From Linnemannia elongata (lineage: Eukaryota; Mortierellomycota; Mortierellomycetes; Mortierellales; Mortierellaceae): a DNA stretch of 64,000 nt. The notes under the pieces are model-generated. The model saw only the letters and a program-made list of their open reading frames with translations, was not told the DNA's origin and searched no databases. The translations under genes were made by a program, and so were the position numbers. The stretch is taken from the NCBI GenBank assembly GCA_036320915.1, contig JAXBDG010000019.1, positions 1,084,836 to 1,148,835 on the forward strand. The letters are read 5' to 3'. Below, piece by piece: positions 12,301 through 21,810 of this stretch; the stretch's first letter is position 1; every line of letters begins with the position of its first letter.

Positions 12301-14968
12301 CCTTCTCCTTCTCAAATGTAGATCCGAATATGCCTAAGGAACCCAGCAGAGCGAGGCTGAAAGCCATCCAGGCCGTAACAAAGATGCTCCTGGAATCGCC
12401 CAAGCTTGAGCAACCACTGGATGTAAACTGGGTTCGCAAATCGACCAATCGACCAGATGACTTCACCCAGTCAGAGTGCGAGGCTATTGTTCGGATCGTT
12501 GAGGCACTGACAGACTATGTTCCCAAACGTCGGATGAAGAAGGAAGGCGGAACGTCCCCACCAGAGTACAACGCCGCAACTATGATACGTGTAGTCTTGA
12601 TATCCAACACGTTACTTCGGTACACTGGCTATGCCACCTTTGCAAGAAATTACGCCCCTGCACCATCAGTCTCGACCCTCCATCCAATACCTTTGGGCGC
12701 GGCAGCACTCTATGAAATCCTTTGCTCTAACACCGCGTACCACTTTGACGCCAGGATTAACGACACCCGTCTCATTTCATCAGTGGAGCATGCAAACAAA
12801 AATCAATCTACCGTCTTTGGGAATTTTTTCGACATGGACAAGGTCCACGGGATTTGTTCAAACTACGGCTTGCATTTTGCTGACAGGTAAGTGTTATAGA
12901 ATGAATTTGTGGTAGTTACTGGAAAAGACCAAAAAGAAAAAAAAGAAAAAAAAAAAAAAAGAAAACAGCAACCTAACGTTTCATTCCTTCTTCTTTTAGG
13001 ATGACATATATTAATCCCTATACTGTCCGTATCCTGGGTGAGGTGGTGCCTGCTCATCAAGGCCGTGGTGGAAATCCGATTATCAGTGACTTGGATGAAG
13101 CTAAGAAGGACAAGACCCGCAAATGGACAGGCCGCGATTGGGGTCGCGAGGGGTCTCGCACAGGAATATCGCAAGAAGCTGCTCGTGAGCGTTTGGTTGA
13201 CATCGAGAAGGATCTGCAGGAGATGGAAAGTTTGCAGGAGGAGAAGAGACAAAAGTGGTTGAAGGCCGATCAAGATCGATACGAACTCTCTGTTCATGAG
13301 CGAGTGTTATCAAAGACCGGGCGACAAGAGCATGGCTCGGAAAAGATGGTTAAGGCTCCCAGAACCGCGCAACAGCAACAGGCGTACCAAGATCTCTTCC
13401 AGGCAAGAAGGACAGCGGAGATATTGTTTCTGGACTGGCTCAAGGACGACTCTCGCATGAGAGACTTGCGTGCTACCCGGTACGCGCTTCAAAAGATCGC
13501 CAAGACCCGTCCCAACACAAGCCTGCCCAGCCCAACGCCTCCTCCGACCCAACCGACCTGGACTAATCCATGCGCAGAAAACAAGACCGAGAGTATTCGA
13601 ATTGACTATCTACTACATGGAGTCGCGAACGCAGAGTCAAGTTCTGGCACCCCCCGTGGTATTGCGCTCACCTCGGATGATCCCGGTTTATGCACGCTCA
13701 ACACCTATGCAAATACAACATTATCCAAAGTCACTCAAGCTATTCGGCAATATTCTGTTACAACCCGCAATCGCTTTGACCTTCTCCCTGGTAACTATCG
13801 AACGCGATTATGAACATTTGAACAACGTCTGCATTAAATCCTTGGTAGATTGGGAATGCTAATAAGCAATATTTTTATTCCTTTCTCTTTTTGCAAGTTG
13901 TGGATGATATCGTCGACCAGAAGCCTCACGAAGAGCAGGAACGAGATCTGGCGGTTCTCCCGCCTACCTTCACAGTAACCGCGCCGCTGCTCAACGATTT
14001 GACTTTTTCGAACAAAAACCAGAAAACCCGGGAAAAGAAGCTCGCCGCCGATACCCCAAATGCGATCGCTACCCGAGCAGCACACGTGGAACTGTCGAGC
14101 AACTCGATCAAAAGAGCCCTCACACTAGATGCGATCGATTCTGCTCAGGAAGTTCGTCGGGGTGCTCGTCAGGCCTGTCGTGAGTTTGAGGGAGGAATGT
14201 GGCGTCTGAGGGATTTGCGGGACCAAGAACTCAGAACGAAGCGTGTGTACGCAACATTGGCCGCCGATCAACGATCCAATGCAAAGGAGGCTGTCATCAA
14301 GGAGTTGAAGGGTGAAGTCGATGTCAACAACACAATCATCGACCCCAATGGTAAGGAAACATTTGCTTGAGTGAAATGAGGGCATATGTTTGACTGCGTG
14401 CTACATAATCCATTTGACTGACAAAAATAACTTTTTCAAATTCTTTGCTCTCATAGCACCCACAACCATTCCTCGCAAGAAGGATGTGGCTGTTGTCGTA
14501 CTCCATGGAGCAGCAGGGACTGCAGTCGGGAGCAGGATAAAAGGGCACCAGAAGCGGGGCGGATCCAAGTTGACAAAAGAGCATCAAAAGTATGGGACTG
14601 TCGCGCATACCAACGAAAACCGCACAAGTCGCATATGTTCTGGTTGCTTTGTGCCCGTCTTTCTTTCCCGTGGGCAAAGAGTCCGAGATGGAGAGTCCAA
14701 AACCGTCAGGCTCAATGGATCGGTAGACTGCAAAAACCCAACGTGCCCACGAAGACGAGCAGGCAATGGAACGATGGGCCGGGATGCGAATGCCGCTAAC
14801 AACATCGCCATCTCCGGGTCATCCATCCTCTTTTCAGCCGACCACTCCGCCCTCCCTCCCTATCGTCCCTTCTCACTCCCCACTAACAACACCAGCAGCA
14901 TGCTGGACGACTTTTCACCCCAAATCCACCCACTAGGATGCGACAAGGGACTGTCTTTTAGTAGATAG
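9341..14968 (+). CDS. Fanzor-type RNA-guided nuclease homologue (eukaryotic TnpB), 8 exons
   Basis: The C-terminal half matches the TnpB/Fanzor RuvC nuclease family, enzymes that cut DNA guided by an RNA made from the element's 3' flank. Exons by GT-AG and phase: 9341-9412, 9510-10354, 10453-11134, 11246-12206, 12322-12886, 13000-13790, 13898-14350, 14457-14968 (4881 nt, 1626 aa). A RuvC-I motif TSDDPGLCTLNT lies at about 13670-13705. Exon 8 has the block TNENRTSRICSGC, a second cysteine pair (DCKNPTCP), then RuvC-III GRDANAANNIA (about 14778-14810). This C4 ribbon plus RDxNAAxN is the family signature. The canonical RuvC-II Glu is not obvious; the Glu in NENRTS fits the shifted Glu reported for Fanzors. 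The first ~900 residues, including a Pro/Ser linker and Lys-rich segments (KKKKTL), are unrecognised. Family call is strong; treating all 8 exons as one gene is inference from continuous phases. Confidence 0.83.
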
Positions 14969-15203
14969 AGCAGTTGATATTCTGAGAGATAAAAGGATTT
15001 TATTGTGCCTTACTCATTTTGATCAGGTTATTCTGGGCTATGGCTTTGCTGATTTCAAGCAGCATGGTGTGGATAATGTCATTGCTGGATTGTGTGTGTT
15101 GGTGTAGAAAAAGGATTTTTTTTTTTTTTTTTTTTTTTTTTAAAGGATAAAGTGATTTTATTGTGGCTTACTCATTTTTGATCTGGTTATTCTGGGCTAT
15201 GAC
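14969..15203. repeat. 48-bp direct repeat flanking a T-tract, 3' of Fanzor
   Basis: About 14995-15042 and 15154-15200 share a near-identical sequence (TTATTGTGCCTTACTCATTT in the first copy, one change in the second, both ending TTCTGGGCTATG). A run of about 26 T lies between them. The segment starts 27 bp after the Fanzor stop and ends at the MITE. In this family the guide RNA derives from the 3' flank, so the segment is worth noting; no guide RNA can be shown from sequence alone. Confidence 0.6.
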
Positions 15204-15205
15204 TA

Positions 15206-15780
15206 GGACTCCTAATCGAATCGAATAATTCGAGTTCCATTCAATTCGAATAATTCGAGTTCCATTCAATTCGAATGAATTTGAATCGAATTTGAGATAG
15301 GGTGGATTCGATTCGATTTGAATACTCCCCTACTCGATTCGATCCGAATGGTTCGAATGATTCGAATGCTTCGAGAGGTGCCCTTAATTCTGGTCAATCG
15401 AATTGTATTCCAACCATTTGATCAATTGATTCGAATGATTCGAGTGATTCGATTTGATTAGAGATCGATTGATCTCAACAAGTTGGATTGAATGGTGTAA
15501 GGTTTGAAATATATATTGTAGAAAAGAAAAAGTAAACACTATAAGTTTAAGGAAACTCTTTGAACCAAGAGTTCAAAATAACCAGCTGTCGACGTGGCAT
15601 TAATATTGGTTCGAATGGTCCGAATGCTTCGATCACTTCGATTGATTCGAATGATTCGATTGATTCGAATCGGATTCGAACCTTCAGCTTCAATCGAATT
15701 CGAATCGGATTCAAGTTTACTTTATTCGAATCGAAATCGGAATAGGCTAAATTCGATTCGATCAATTCGATTAGGAGCCC
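15206..15780. mobile_element. MITE-like element of ATTCGA repeats with TA target duplication
   Basis: The element is about 575 bp. Its ends are inverted: left GGACTCCTAATCGAAT, right the complement of GGGCTCCTAATCGAAT. A TA dinucleotide lies on each side (15204-15205 and 15781-15782), as expected for Tc1/mariner-type target duplication. The interior is dominated by degenerate ATTCGA/TTCGAATGA repeats, so long stretches are themselves palindromic. No transposase is encoded, so it would be non-autonomous. Confidence 0.72.
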
Positions 15781-15782
15781 TA

Positions 15783-16376
15783 ACGCCTCGCGAAAAGGAG
15801 TTTATCCGCTGAACAACGGGCGCGTCTAGTGCCAGGCAACTTTTGTTACCTACCCCTGGACCCGGACGGAAGAAGTTAACGTGAATGTAAATGAAAGAAA
15901 TCTCCTCAATCTTCGATTATTGACAGCACTCTATCATCACGAAGGCTCTGTAACAAAACTCTATCCGCATTAGGCAGACTGGCGGACGGGCCAAGGCAGC
16001 GATCATCCGCGTGTGCGGCCAGCAGAGCGACCAACAGACAAACACAGATGAGATGAGGACCAGTACTGCCTTCCTTCTCTCTTCTCACTCTCAAACTGTT
16101 GTTCGCTACATCACTAGACGAAATCCATGCATCCATCCATGAGATAGGTACAGAAGTGGGGTAGAGAAGAAAAGGAAGAAAGAGGAGCCTGAAGAGGAAC
16201 TGAGGGGAAGGCGAAGAAATGGTGTACCGCGGTGTGACTGAAAGTAGCGGAGGAGGTCATTCAGCCTGGCGGTTGTTGGGTACACGGGACCGGCAAGATT
16301 CATCAGGTTTACTTAAAACCCTAAAAAAATGCTGCATTTTCGACGTTTCACACCACAAGGTAACGATTTTGTTATT
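15783..16376. other. Intergenic, no gene supported
   Basis: Minus-strand frames here are short and lack start context or family resemblance. A single CCCTAAAAAAA string at about 16318 resembles one telomere unit but is isolated. Confidence 0.35.
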
Positions 16377-16499
16377 AAGAACCTTAACTGCCTGAAAAGA
16401 GCGGTATTACACTCTTATTTAATCAATTTGACGCAAAACCTCATACTCTTGTGACACTCTTATTAACCTCTTATTTAATCTAGTTGACACCAATTCTCC

Positions 16500-16509
16500 A
16501 CTCTCTCTA

Positions 16510-16576
<67 letters not shown>
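16500..16576. repeat. CT microsatellite
   Basis: A long CT dinucleotide run lies upstream of zinc-finger ORF copy 1. A shorter CT tract sits in the same place in the other two copies, so it is part of the element. Confidence 0.95.
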
Positions 16577-16580
<4 letters not shown>

Positions 16581-16680
16581 TTCTCCACCACTCTTGCTTA
16601 CTCCATCTACCCTCCATAATAACCCATCCCAACATGTCCCACTCGAAGCTACAGAACAGCCTCGTGTTGTGTCGGCATCG

Positions 16681-16983
16681 ATGAAGCCAGTTCCTACAAC
16701 GACGCAGCTGTTGCTCTACCCTGTCTGCAGTCAACCCTTTAAACCAAGTAAGAACGAGAACTCTAACTTGCGCCGTCATATCAAGAACATCCACAAAATG
16801 TCACCAACAATGCACCCCCGCAAGTGCAAATGGGACTCGATACCTGGCGGTCGCATCAAAGATGACAAGGACCGTAGGGAGCGCATTCGTAAAAGCAAAC
16901 GTCTTTGGGCTCGCAAGACCCGTCTCCGTCACAAGGCTGAGGAGGCAGCCTTAGGGTTGTGCATGCTCAGTGAGGCGGTCTAA
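16681..16983 (+). CDS. Zinc-finger protein of the mobile element, copy 1 (lost one Zn ligand)
   Basis: A 100-aa basic protein starting MKPVPTTTQ, the first in-frame ATG. The copy at 37444 shows a C2H2-type finger (CPVCSQPF ... LRRHIKNIHK). Here the first Cys is Tyr (YPVCSQPF), so the finger is probably dead. After the finger come a basic tail with KCKWDSIPGGRIKDDKD and an Arg/Lys-rich helix (RIRKSKRLWARKTRLR), suited to nucleic-acid binding. A short conserved upstream frame starting MSHS overlaps the 5' part in another frame in all three copies. It may be the DNA-binding protein of a transposon; no catalytic domain accompanies it. Confidence 0.55.
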   Translation: MKPVPTTTQLLLYPVCSQPFKPSKNENSNLRRHIKNIHKMSPTMHPRKCKWDSIPGGRIKDDKDRRERIRKSKRLWARKTRLRHKAEEAALGLCMLSEAV

Positions 16984-17096
16984 GGCAAAAGGTTGCCCCC
17001 CTCCACTGCCTCCACTGCCTCCACTGCCACTACCTCACTACCCACTACCCACCACCCCCAGTTGGCGTCAGAAAAATTATACTAATAATAAGAGAA

Positions 17097-17701
17097 TCTA
17101 ATGCTGATTGCTGATTGCATTCTTTGTGTCGGCTAAGGATACTATGTTCATGTGCCCCAATATCAGATCAGCGGAAAGGGAGGTCCAATTCTCACAGAGT
17201 GTGACAGCAGCGAGAATGCAGAGAGGTAAAGTGAAGAAAAACCACCAAAAATACGCTCGGCTCTTAAGGTTACGCCAATGTAGCCACAATGAGCCACCAA
17301 TAACATTGCACAATGTCCAGCATTGACTGTGTTAAATTCGGATGGATAGGAAATGTTGCCTTGACCTGCTCAACGAACCCGAAGTTGCTGTGCCCTCTCC
17401 CTTGTCAACACAACACATGAGCCATCCCGAATAACATCGCAAGCAATGGTGTGAAAAAGGTTGGAAGCTGCCGCCATCGCCACTATGAGCTTGGTTGAAT
17501 GCAGGTGACAGAAAACATGGTATTCATCAGTGTCCAACAAGGTCTTCTAGGAGCTGCATTTGGTACAACCTAATGAGCCAAACGAGATAAAATTTTTTTG
17601 CAGTGTTTGCCCAGTGTTCGCCCAGTGTTCGCAATCAACTAATACTAAAATCGGTGCGTGCGATTGACATCTTGACATCCTCCAACACTCTTACATTAAA
17701 G
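17097..17701. other. Intergenic / promoter of secreted protein
   Basis: No gene is supported. It contains a dispersed segment (TACGCTCGGCTCTTAAGGTT, then GAGCCACCAA) that recurs in part near 34400, 36230, 38180 and 45690, so it is partly repeat-derived. Confidence 0.4.
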
Positions 17702-18121
17702 ATGCAATTAATCGTTTTGGTACCTCTGGCCTTCGTAGTCGCTAATACTTTAGCAGCCTCTTATAAATATACTTCACCAGCCTCTCCTAGTTATGAGTTT
17801 CCACCAGACTCTCCTAGTGATTGGTTTCGGAGAGAAGGAAAACATCCCTTCCTTTCAGGATTTGGGAGTGATTTCGTTGATCTTGAGACCGATTGTGATG
17901 GGAGACCTTGCAACTACGATGCAATCTTCCAGAGATATGATGAAATCGTGGCCGAGAGGACTGCTATTGGATTCACTGCTGACCTCAAGAGACCTGAGTA
18001 TATTTTCGACAACTCGCCGTCTTGGCAAGACTTCCCTGACGATCTCTACTGCCTTGCAGGCGAAAAGCCTGCCGATGCTTCTTCCGGGGAACCACTTTGC
18101 GCCACAAATTGGGATGTATAG
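17702..18121 (+). CDS. Small secreted protein with the DxCxGxPCN module
   Basis: A 139-aa protein. The start at MQLIVLVPLAFVVANTLAAS gives a clean hydrophobic signal peptide; the frame opens further upstream without one. The mature part is acidic and has FVDLETDCDGRPCNYD, nearly the same as the N-terminal pro-region motif of the two metalloprotease genes (FVDLDTECSGRPCNYP at 20864 minus, VDVDTECDGKPCNN at 41068). The rest (KRPEYIFDNSP, DLYCLAGEKP) matches nothing I recognise, and no protease domain follows. It may be a stand-alone paralogue of the propeptide, a remnant, or an effector. Four Cys suggest two disulfides. The secreted call is confident; the function is unknown. Confidence 0.7.
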   Translation: MQLIVLVPLAFVVANTLAASYKYTSPASPSYEFPPDSPSDWFRREGKHPFLSGFGSDFVDLETDCDGRPCNYDAIFQRYDEIVAERTAIGFTADLKRPEYIFDNSPSWQDFPDDLYCLAGEKPADASSGEPLCATNWDV

Positions 18122-18693
18122 ACAAGCTTGTTTCGATAACGACGCTCCACCGTCGTGGATACGTTAGAAAATAGTTAATTTTTTTTTTTTAATTTTTGTT
18201 ATGTGACATACATTCTCTTACTACCCATACTTTTTTTTTCGCATGACTTCAATGTGCTTCAACAAATCCAATAATCTGCGCCCTTCCAATTATGAATGTT
18301 GGGTCCGAGGCCTCCACTGCTTTTCTTAGATGCTCCTCAAATCTGAGTCTGAGCAACAACCGCGTCGACAGTCTGGTTAATCTTTTTTTGCTCTGCGTCT
18401 TTGACATCTAACATTTAACAGCAAACCGCTGTGCTCTCCCTCTATTTTAATCGGGTGAAAATATCTTTCCCATCATTCTCCTGATCTTTGAAAAAAAAAT
18501 GGTGAATACATTAATCATTTGGTGATGAATCTTTTCTTTGGATTGCCTTCGAGAAACTAAACGTGAAAAATAAAATGAACCTGCTCGATCTCTGAACAAC
18601 ATATTTGTTGCCGAGCATGAGAGGAAAGAAAGGAAAGAAAGAAAGGAAAGAAAGAGAGGAAAGAAAGAAAGGAGAGAAAGAAAGGAAGATAAT
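18122..18693. other. Intergenic, no gene seen
   Basis: This lies between convergent genes. It holds a T-run at about 18179-18190 and a GAAAG-type purine repeat at about 18620-18690. Confidence 0.5.
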
Positions 18694-18817
18694 CTAAACT
18701 AAGCTAAAGGAAGAGTTGGGAAGGCATGAGCACCGCTCATCTGCTCGGCTAGGGGACGTAAGACTTCCTCGTCGTTTTCGTGACTCAAAATAAAGTGATA
18801 TCTGCCTTAAGGTTCTT

Positions 18818-20864
18818 TTATGGGATATCACCAATCCACCACCTCTCCGACCATACGTCGAGCATTCATACACTTGAATTTGGTTGCCACCCTGCAAGTT
18901 CTGACCCCTATTGTCTAAGCACATATTTCCAGCTCGATTTTTGATTGTCCCCGCGGCAGGAAACTCCCATAGATAGCGGTTGTCTAGTGGGTTGCAGGGA
19001 CCGAACTGAACTGGCACCTCATTCTCGGCACGGAAAACATACATACAGTAACCTGTCTTCCGGCTGCGGATGGTGCCATCGGTATAAAATGTAAAGTCCT
19101 GATCTTCGCTGCCATCGCATTTGTGGAGTTTACTGCCATAGTCGAGACAATAGCCTGAATGACCACGTTTGACGTCCTTTGCTTCAATACGTTTGTCCGC
19201 ATGGGCCACAGCAGTGTAAGTAGCCCAAGCAGTATTCCCAACACCATCGGCCAAAACCATATGGCCCTCTCTAAAGTACCAGAGTGAAGGCTGGTTCCTG
19301 AATCTGGTAGAAGATCCGTCCCATGTCCCGGAAGCCCATATGGGTGTACCTTTTGCGTCATAGATAGCAAGATTGCCGTCCAACTGAAAAAACATCGAGT
19401 AACTGCCTTTAGCACCATGGCCTTGAGATTGTGTCGACCAAATGGCTTTCTTGGTTTTGATATTGTACGAGACAAAGTTTCCGTCGCTCTGCAAGACATA
19501 CATGTAATCAGGATTGCTTTCGTCCTGTACCCCAAGACACTGGGTAAGAAAGAATCCACGTCTTGTATAACCAAAATTTGCTCCCTTATTTCTGAATGTG
19601 TTGTTCAGAACGTACTTTTTCGGATCGCTGCCTAAGCAGTTACTGTCGGCTACATCCTGAAGGTACTCGTCTATGCCATACTCGCCGTCGAATTTCATCT
19701 TGCCGTCAGTTGTCTTTTTCGAGAGAATTGGTTCGATGACGTGTCGGGCCTTAGGTTCTGTTTGCATGTTTCTTCTGTGCTTCCTTCAAAACCGCATCGT
19801 ATATTTTGGAAATTTTCGGTGTAGAACTTGAAAAGACGACAATCGGTCTTGGTTATATACTTGTCGCGATCGTAAACGGGGTGCATAATGGAGTGGGGGT
19901 CCAAATCCGAAAGTTTCCATATTGGCGTCACAGACTCGCCCGGGCCGAGAATTTCATGTGCGAGTCCCATCAGGTGTCCAAGCTCATGTGCCATGGCATA
20001 TTCCATGCCTTCATCAGTCTTTTTCACAAGGGCTTTATAGTTGACATAGACAGTCCTTCTTGATCCGTATTGCTCTGGCCTAAAGGCACAGGCTATTACA
20101 GCTGGCTCATCGCATACAGTTCCATCCACAAAATAGAACCAGACCTCTGCGTAATCGTCTGTGGTGTGAACCCAGTATTTAAAAACATTGGAGGCTTCCG
20201 GGAAGCAAGAGCGGCTCCATAATTCCATACCATCCCTGACTGTCCTTCTCAGCTCGGAGATTTGACTCGATAACTTGATTTCGGAAGAGACACCATATTT
20301 GATTCCTCCTCTTGGCCAAACATATTGGTCGCCCTTATAGTCGACAAACACCCTCGACCTTTTCTCCAAGTTACTAGGGGACTCGGCACGTTTAAGCAAA
20401 GTTGCATTTGAAACCAAACGTGAGTGAGAGACTTGAGACGGCTTGGAGGTTTGGGAGGGCTGGGGAGCAGATCCAATCGAAGCTGAGACTTGAGGGGCTT
20501 CAGAGGGTGTGGCACCAGGAATCATGTCGAATATGGGGCTTTGACGAACCTCAATTGTGGGTTCATCTGATTCCGGAAATATTCGATCAAACTCGGACTC
20601 GGAAACCAAGGTTGCATTTGGTGGGAGGGAGTCGCAGATAACTTGATCATTGGTGGTGGGTACACAGATCGGTCCGCTCAGCTCCTCAGAATTGAACGGG
20701 ACGATTTCTTTCGGATAGTTGCAAGGTCTGCCACTACATTCGGTGTCAAGATCGACGAATTCACCGAAACGATTAATGTAGGCTGTTTTTGCAAGGGGGG
20801 CTGCCAAAGTGACAACAGCTAAATGAGCTAGAAATAGCAAGACGATGATTTGCTTGCCTATCAT
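18818..20864 (-). pseudogene. Secreted metzincin protease with B-lectin and ricin-lectin domains, copy 1 (two frameshifts)
   Basis: Start at 20864 (MIGKQIIVLLFLAHLAVV, signal peptide). Order: pro-region with VDLDTECSGRPCNY; Ser/Pro linker with PSQ repeats; KR before the catalytic domain; zinc motif HELGHLMGLAHE (HExxHxxGxxH) with Met-turn SIMHPVYD; then, in another frame, a bulb-lectin domain (QSDGNFVSYN, QLDGNLAIYD) and a ricin-type trefoil (GYCLDYG, NMCLDNRG). The frame shifts at about 19700-19765, between protease and lectins, and again near 18860, where the parallel copy at 41068 reads DVWSEKWW. I see no intron that would repair the first shift. The family would be an extracellular protein- or glycan-degrading enzyme. 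Either this is a pseudogene or the assembly has indel errors; read support would decide. Confidence 0.75.
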
Positions 20865-21152
20865 CTTATCTCTAGCAATTTGAGAATTCACACAGTTAAA
20901 GACTGGAACAAGTCTATCGTCTACTAGTCAGAGAATAGAGACTTACCAAAGATGCAGTATCGGGAAGGAGAAGGTGTGAGGACGAAATGGAAGGAGTGTG
21001 AAGTGTTGCAAGTGGGAAAAAGTGGAAAAGAAGCAGTATTTAAGCCAGAAAACTTACAGTTTAAGACACTTATTTCGAGAGTGCACGAAAACGACAAAAG
21101 GTGGCTGCTATGTCTGTGTGAAAGTTAAACTGATCGTAGTTTTAACTTAGCA
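20865..21152 (-). promoter_or_regulatory. Promoter region of metalloprotease copy 1
   Basis: On the minus strand, TTAAATACTGCTTC (about 21030-21042) is a TATA-like box roughly 170 bp before the ATG. The leader (GAATTCTCAAATTGCTAGAG next to the ATG) is shared almost exactly with copy 2 at 41041-41067, so the duplication included the promoter. Confidence 0.5.
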
Positions 21153-21810
21153 CTAGCTAGTGCCCGCGGCTTCGCTCGCGGAGGGAGGTAAAAAAAATAA
21201 AAGAAGGAAGCATTGGAGGTGTCCATTCGCCAACACAGTAATTGGATAGCTGAAGGACTCTGTATTGCCCACAATCTGCATGGCTGGCACAACTTGACTT
21301 GTATTGGGATGGCTATAAACAAATATTCCTGTATTTTCTCTGATTTCGATCCCCTTTTCAGGCACCTTACACACACTGTGTGCCCTGATCTTTGCTTTGA
21401 CCTTTCTATGCCTGTGCTGCATGCCTACGTTCTCTAGGCGTATATGAATAAGAGGGATATTTTTTGGGACTTTCCTTCTTACCTTGGCTCTTATCCCCCT
21501 TCTCCCCTTCCCCGACTTTTTTATTTCTTCGCCTTCACTTCAGCTCCTCTTCAGCTCCTCTTCAGATTTCTCTTTCTTTTTCCTTTTCTTTTCCACCCCT
21601 TCTACTCCCCTTCTATACCATTTAACCCGTTTCCTTTCTCTCTCCTCTGCTTCCATGTTGTGCGCGTTGGCGGCATCATTCACGGCATAGTAGCAGTTAA
21701 GGAACGGATTGGTTGTGCTGCAAAGAAGCGTTGATCCGTGCGATTATGGCCTGTTTTGCCGTTGGCGGTTTGATATTGCCGTTTGTTTTCCTTTATAGTA
21801 GAGACAGAGA
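21153..21810 (-). mobile_element. Non-autonomous Helitron, 658 bp
   Basis: Read on the minus strand it begins TCTCTGTCTCTACTATAAAG at 21810. It ends with a GC hairpin (CCGCG AGCGAAGC CGCGG) followed by GCACTAGCTAG at 21153. The base before TC is A and the base after CTAG is T, as expected for Helitron insertion between A and T without target duplication. No Rep/helicase is encoded. The 5' end resembles that of the tandem Helitrons at 24834-29919. Confidence 0.68.

Larger units (their letters stand above)
16410..17096 (+). mobile_element. Zinc-finger mobile element, copy 1
   Basis: This is one of three copies of a dispersed unit: CTCTTATTTAATC...TTGACACCAATTC at the left, a CT microsatellite, a zinc-finger ORF, a C-rich tail, then GTTGGCGTCAG...AATAAGAG at the right. 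The two ends are imperfect inverted repeats of each other (TGACGCCAAT core). Boundaries are approximate because the left end holds two tandem versions of the terminal motif. The mechanism and superfamily are unknown. Confidence 0.55.

Noticed and set aside
16313..16328. Interstitial telomere repeat CCCTAAAAAAA
   Set aside because: Only about one unit; expected by chance in A-rich sequence.
19695..19767. A mini-intron restoring metalloprotease copy 1
   Set aside because: The only GT...AG pair in the overlap would give an intron of about 27 bp, too short next to the ~60-160 bp introns seen elsewhere here.
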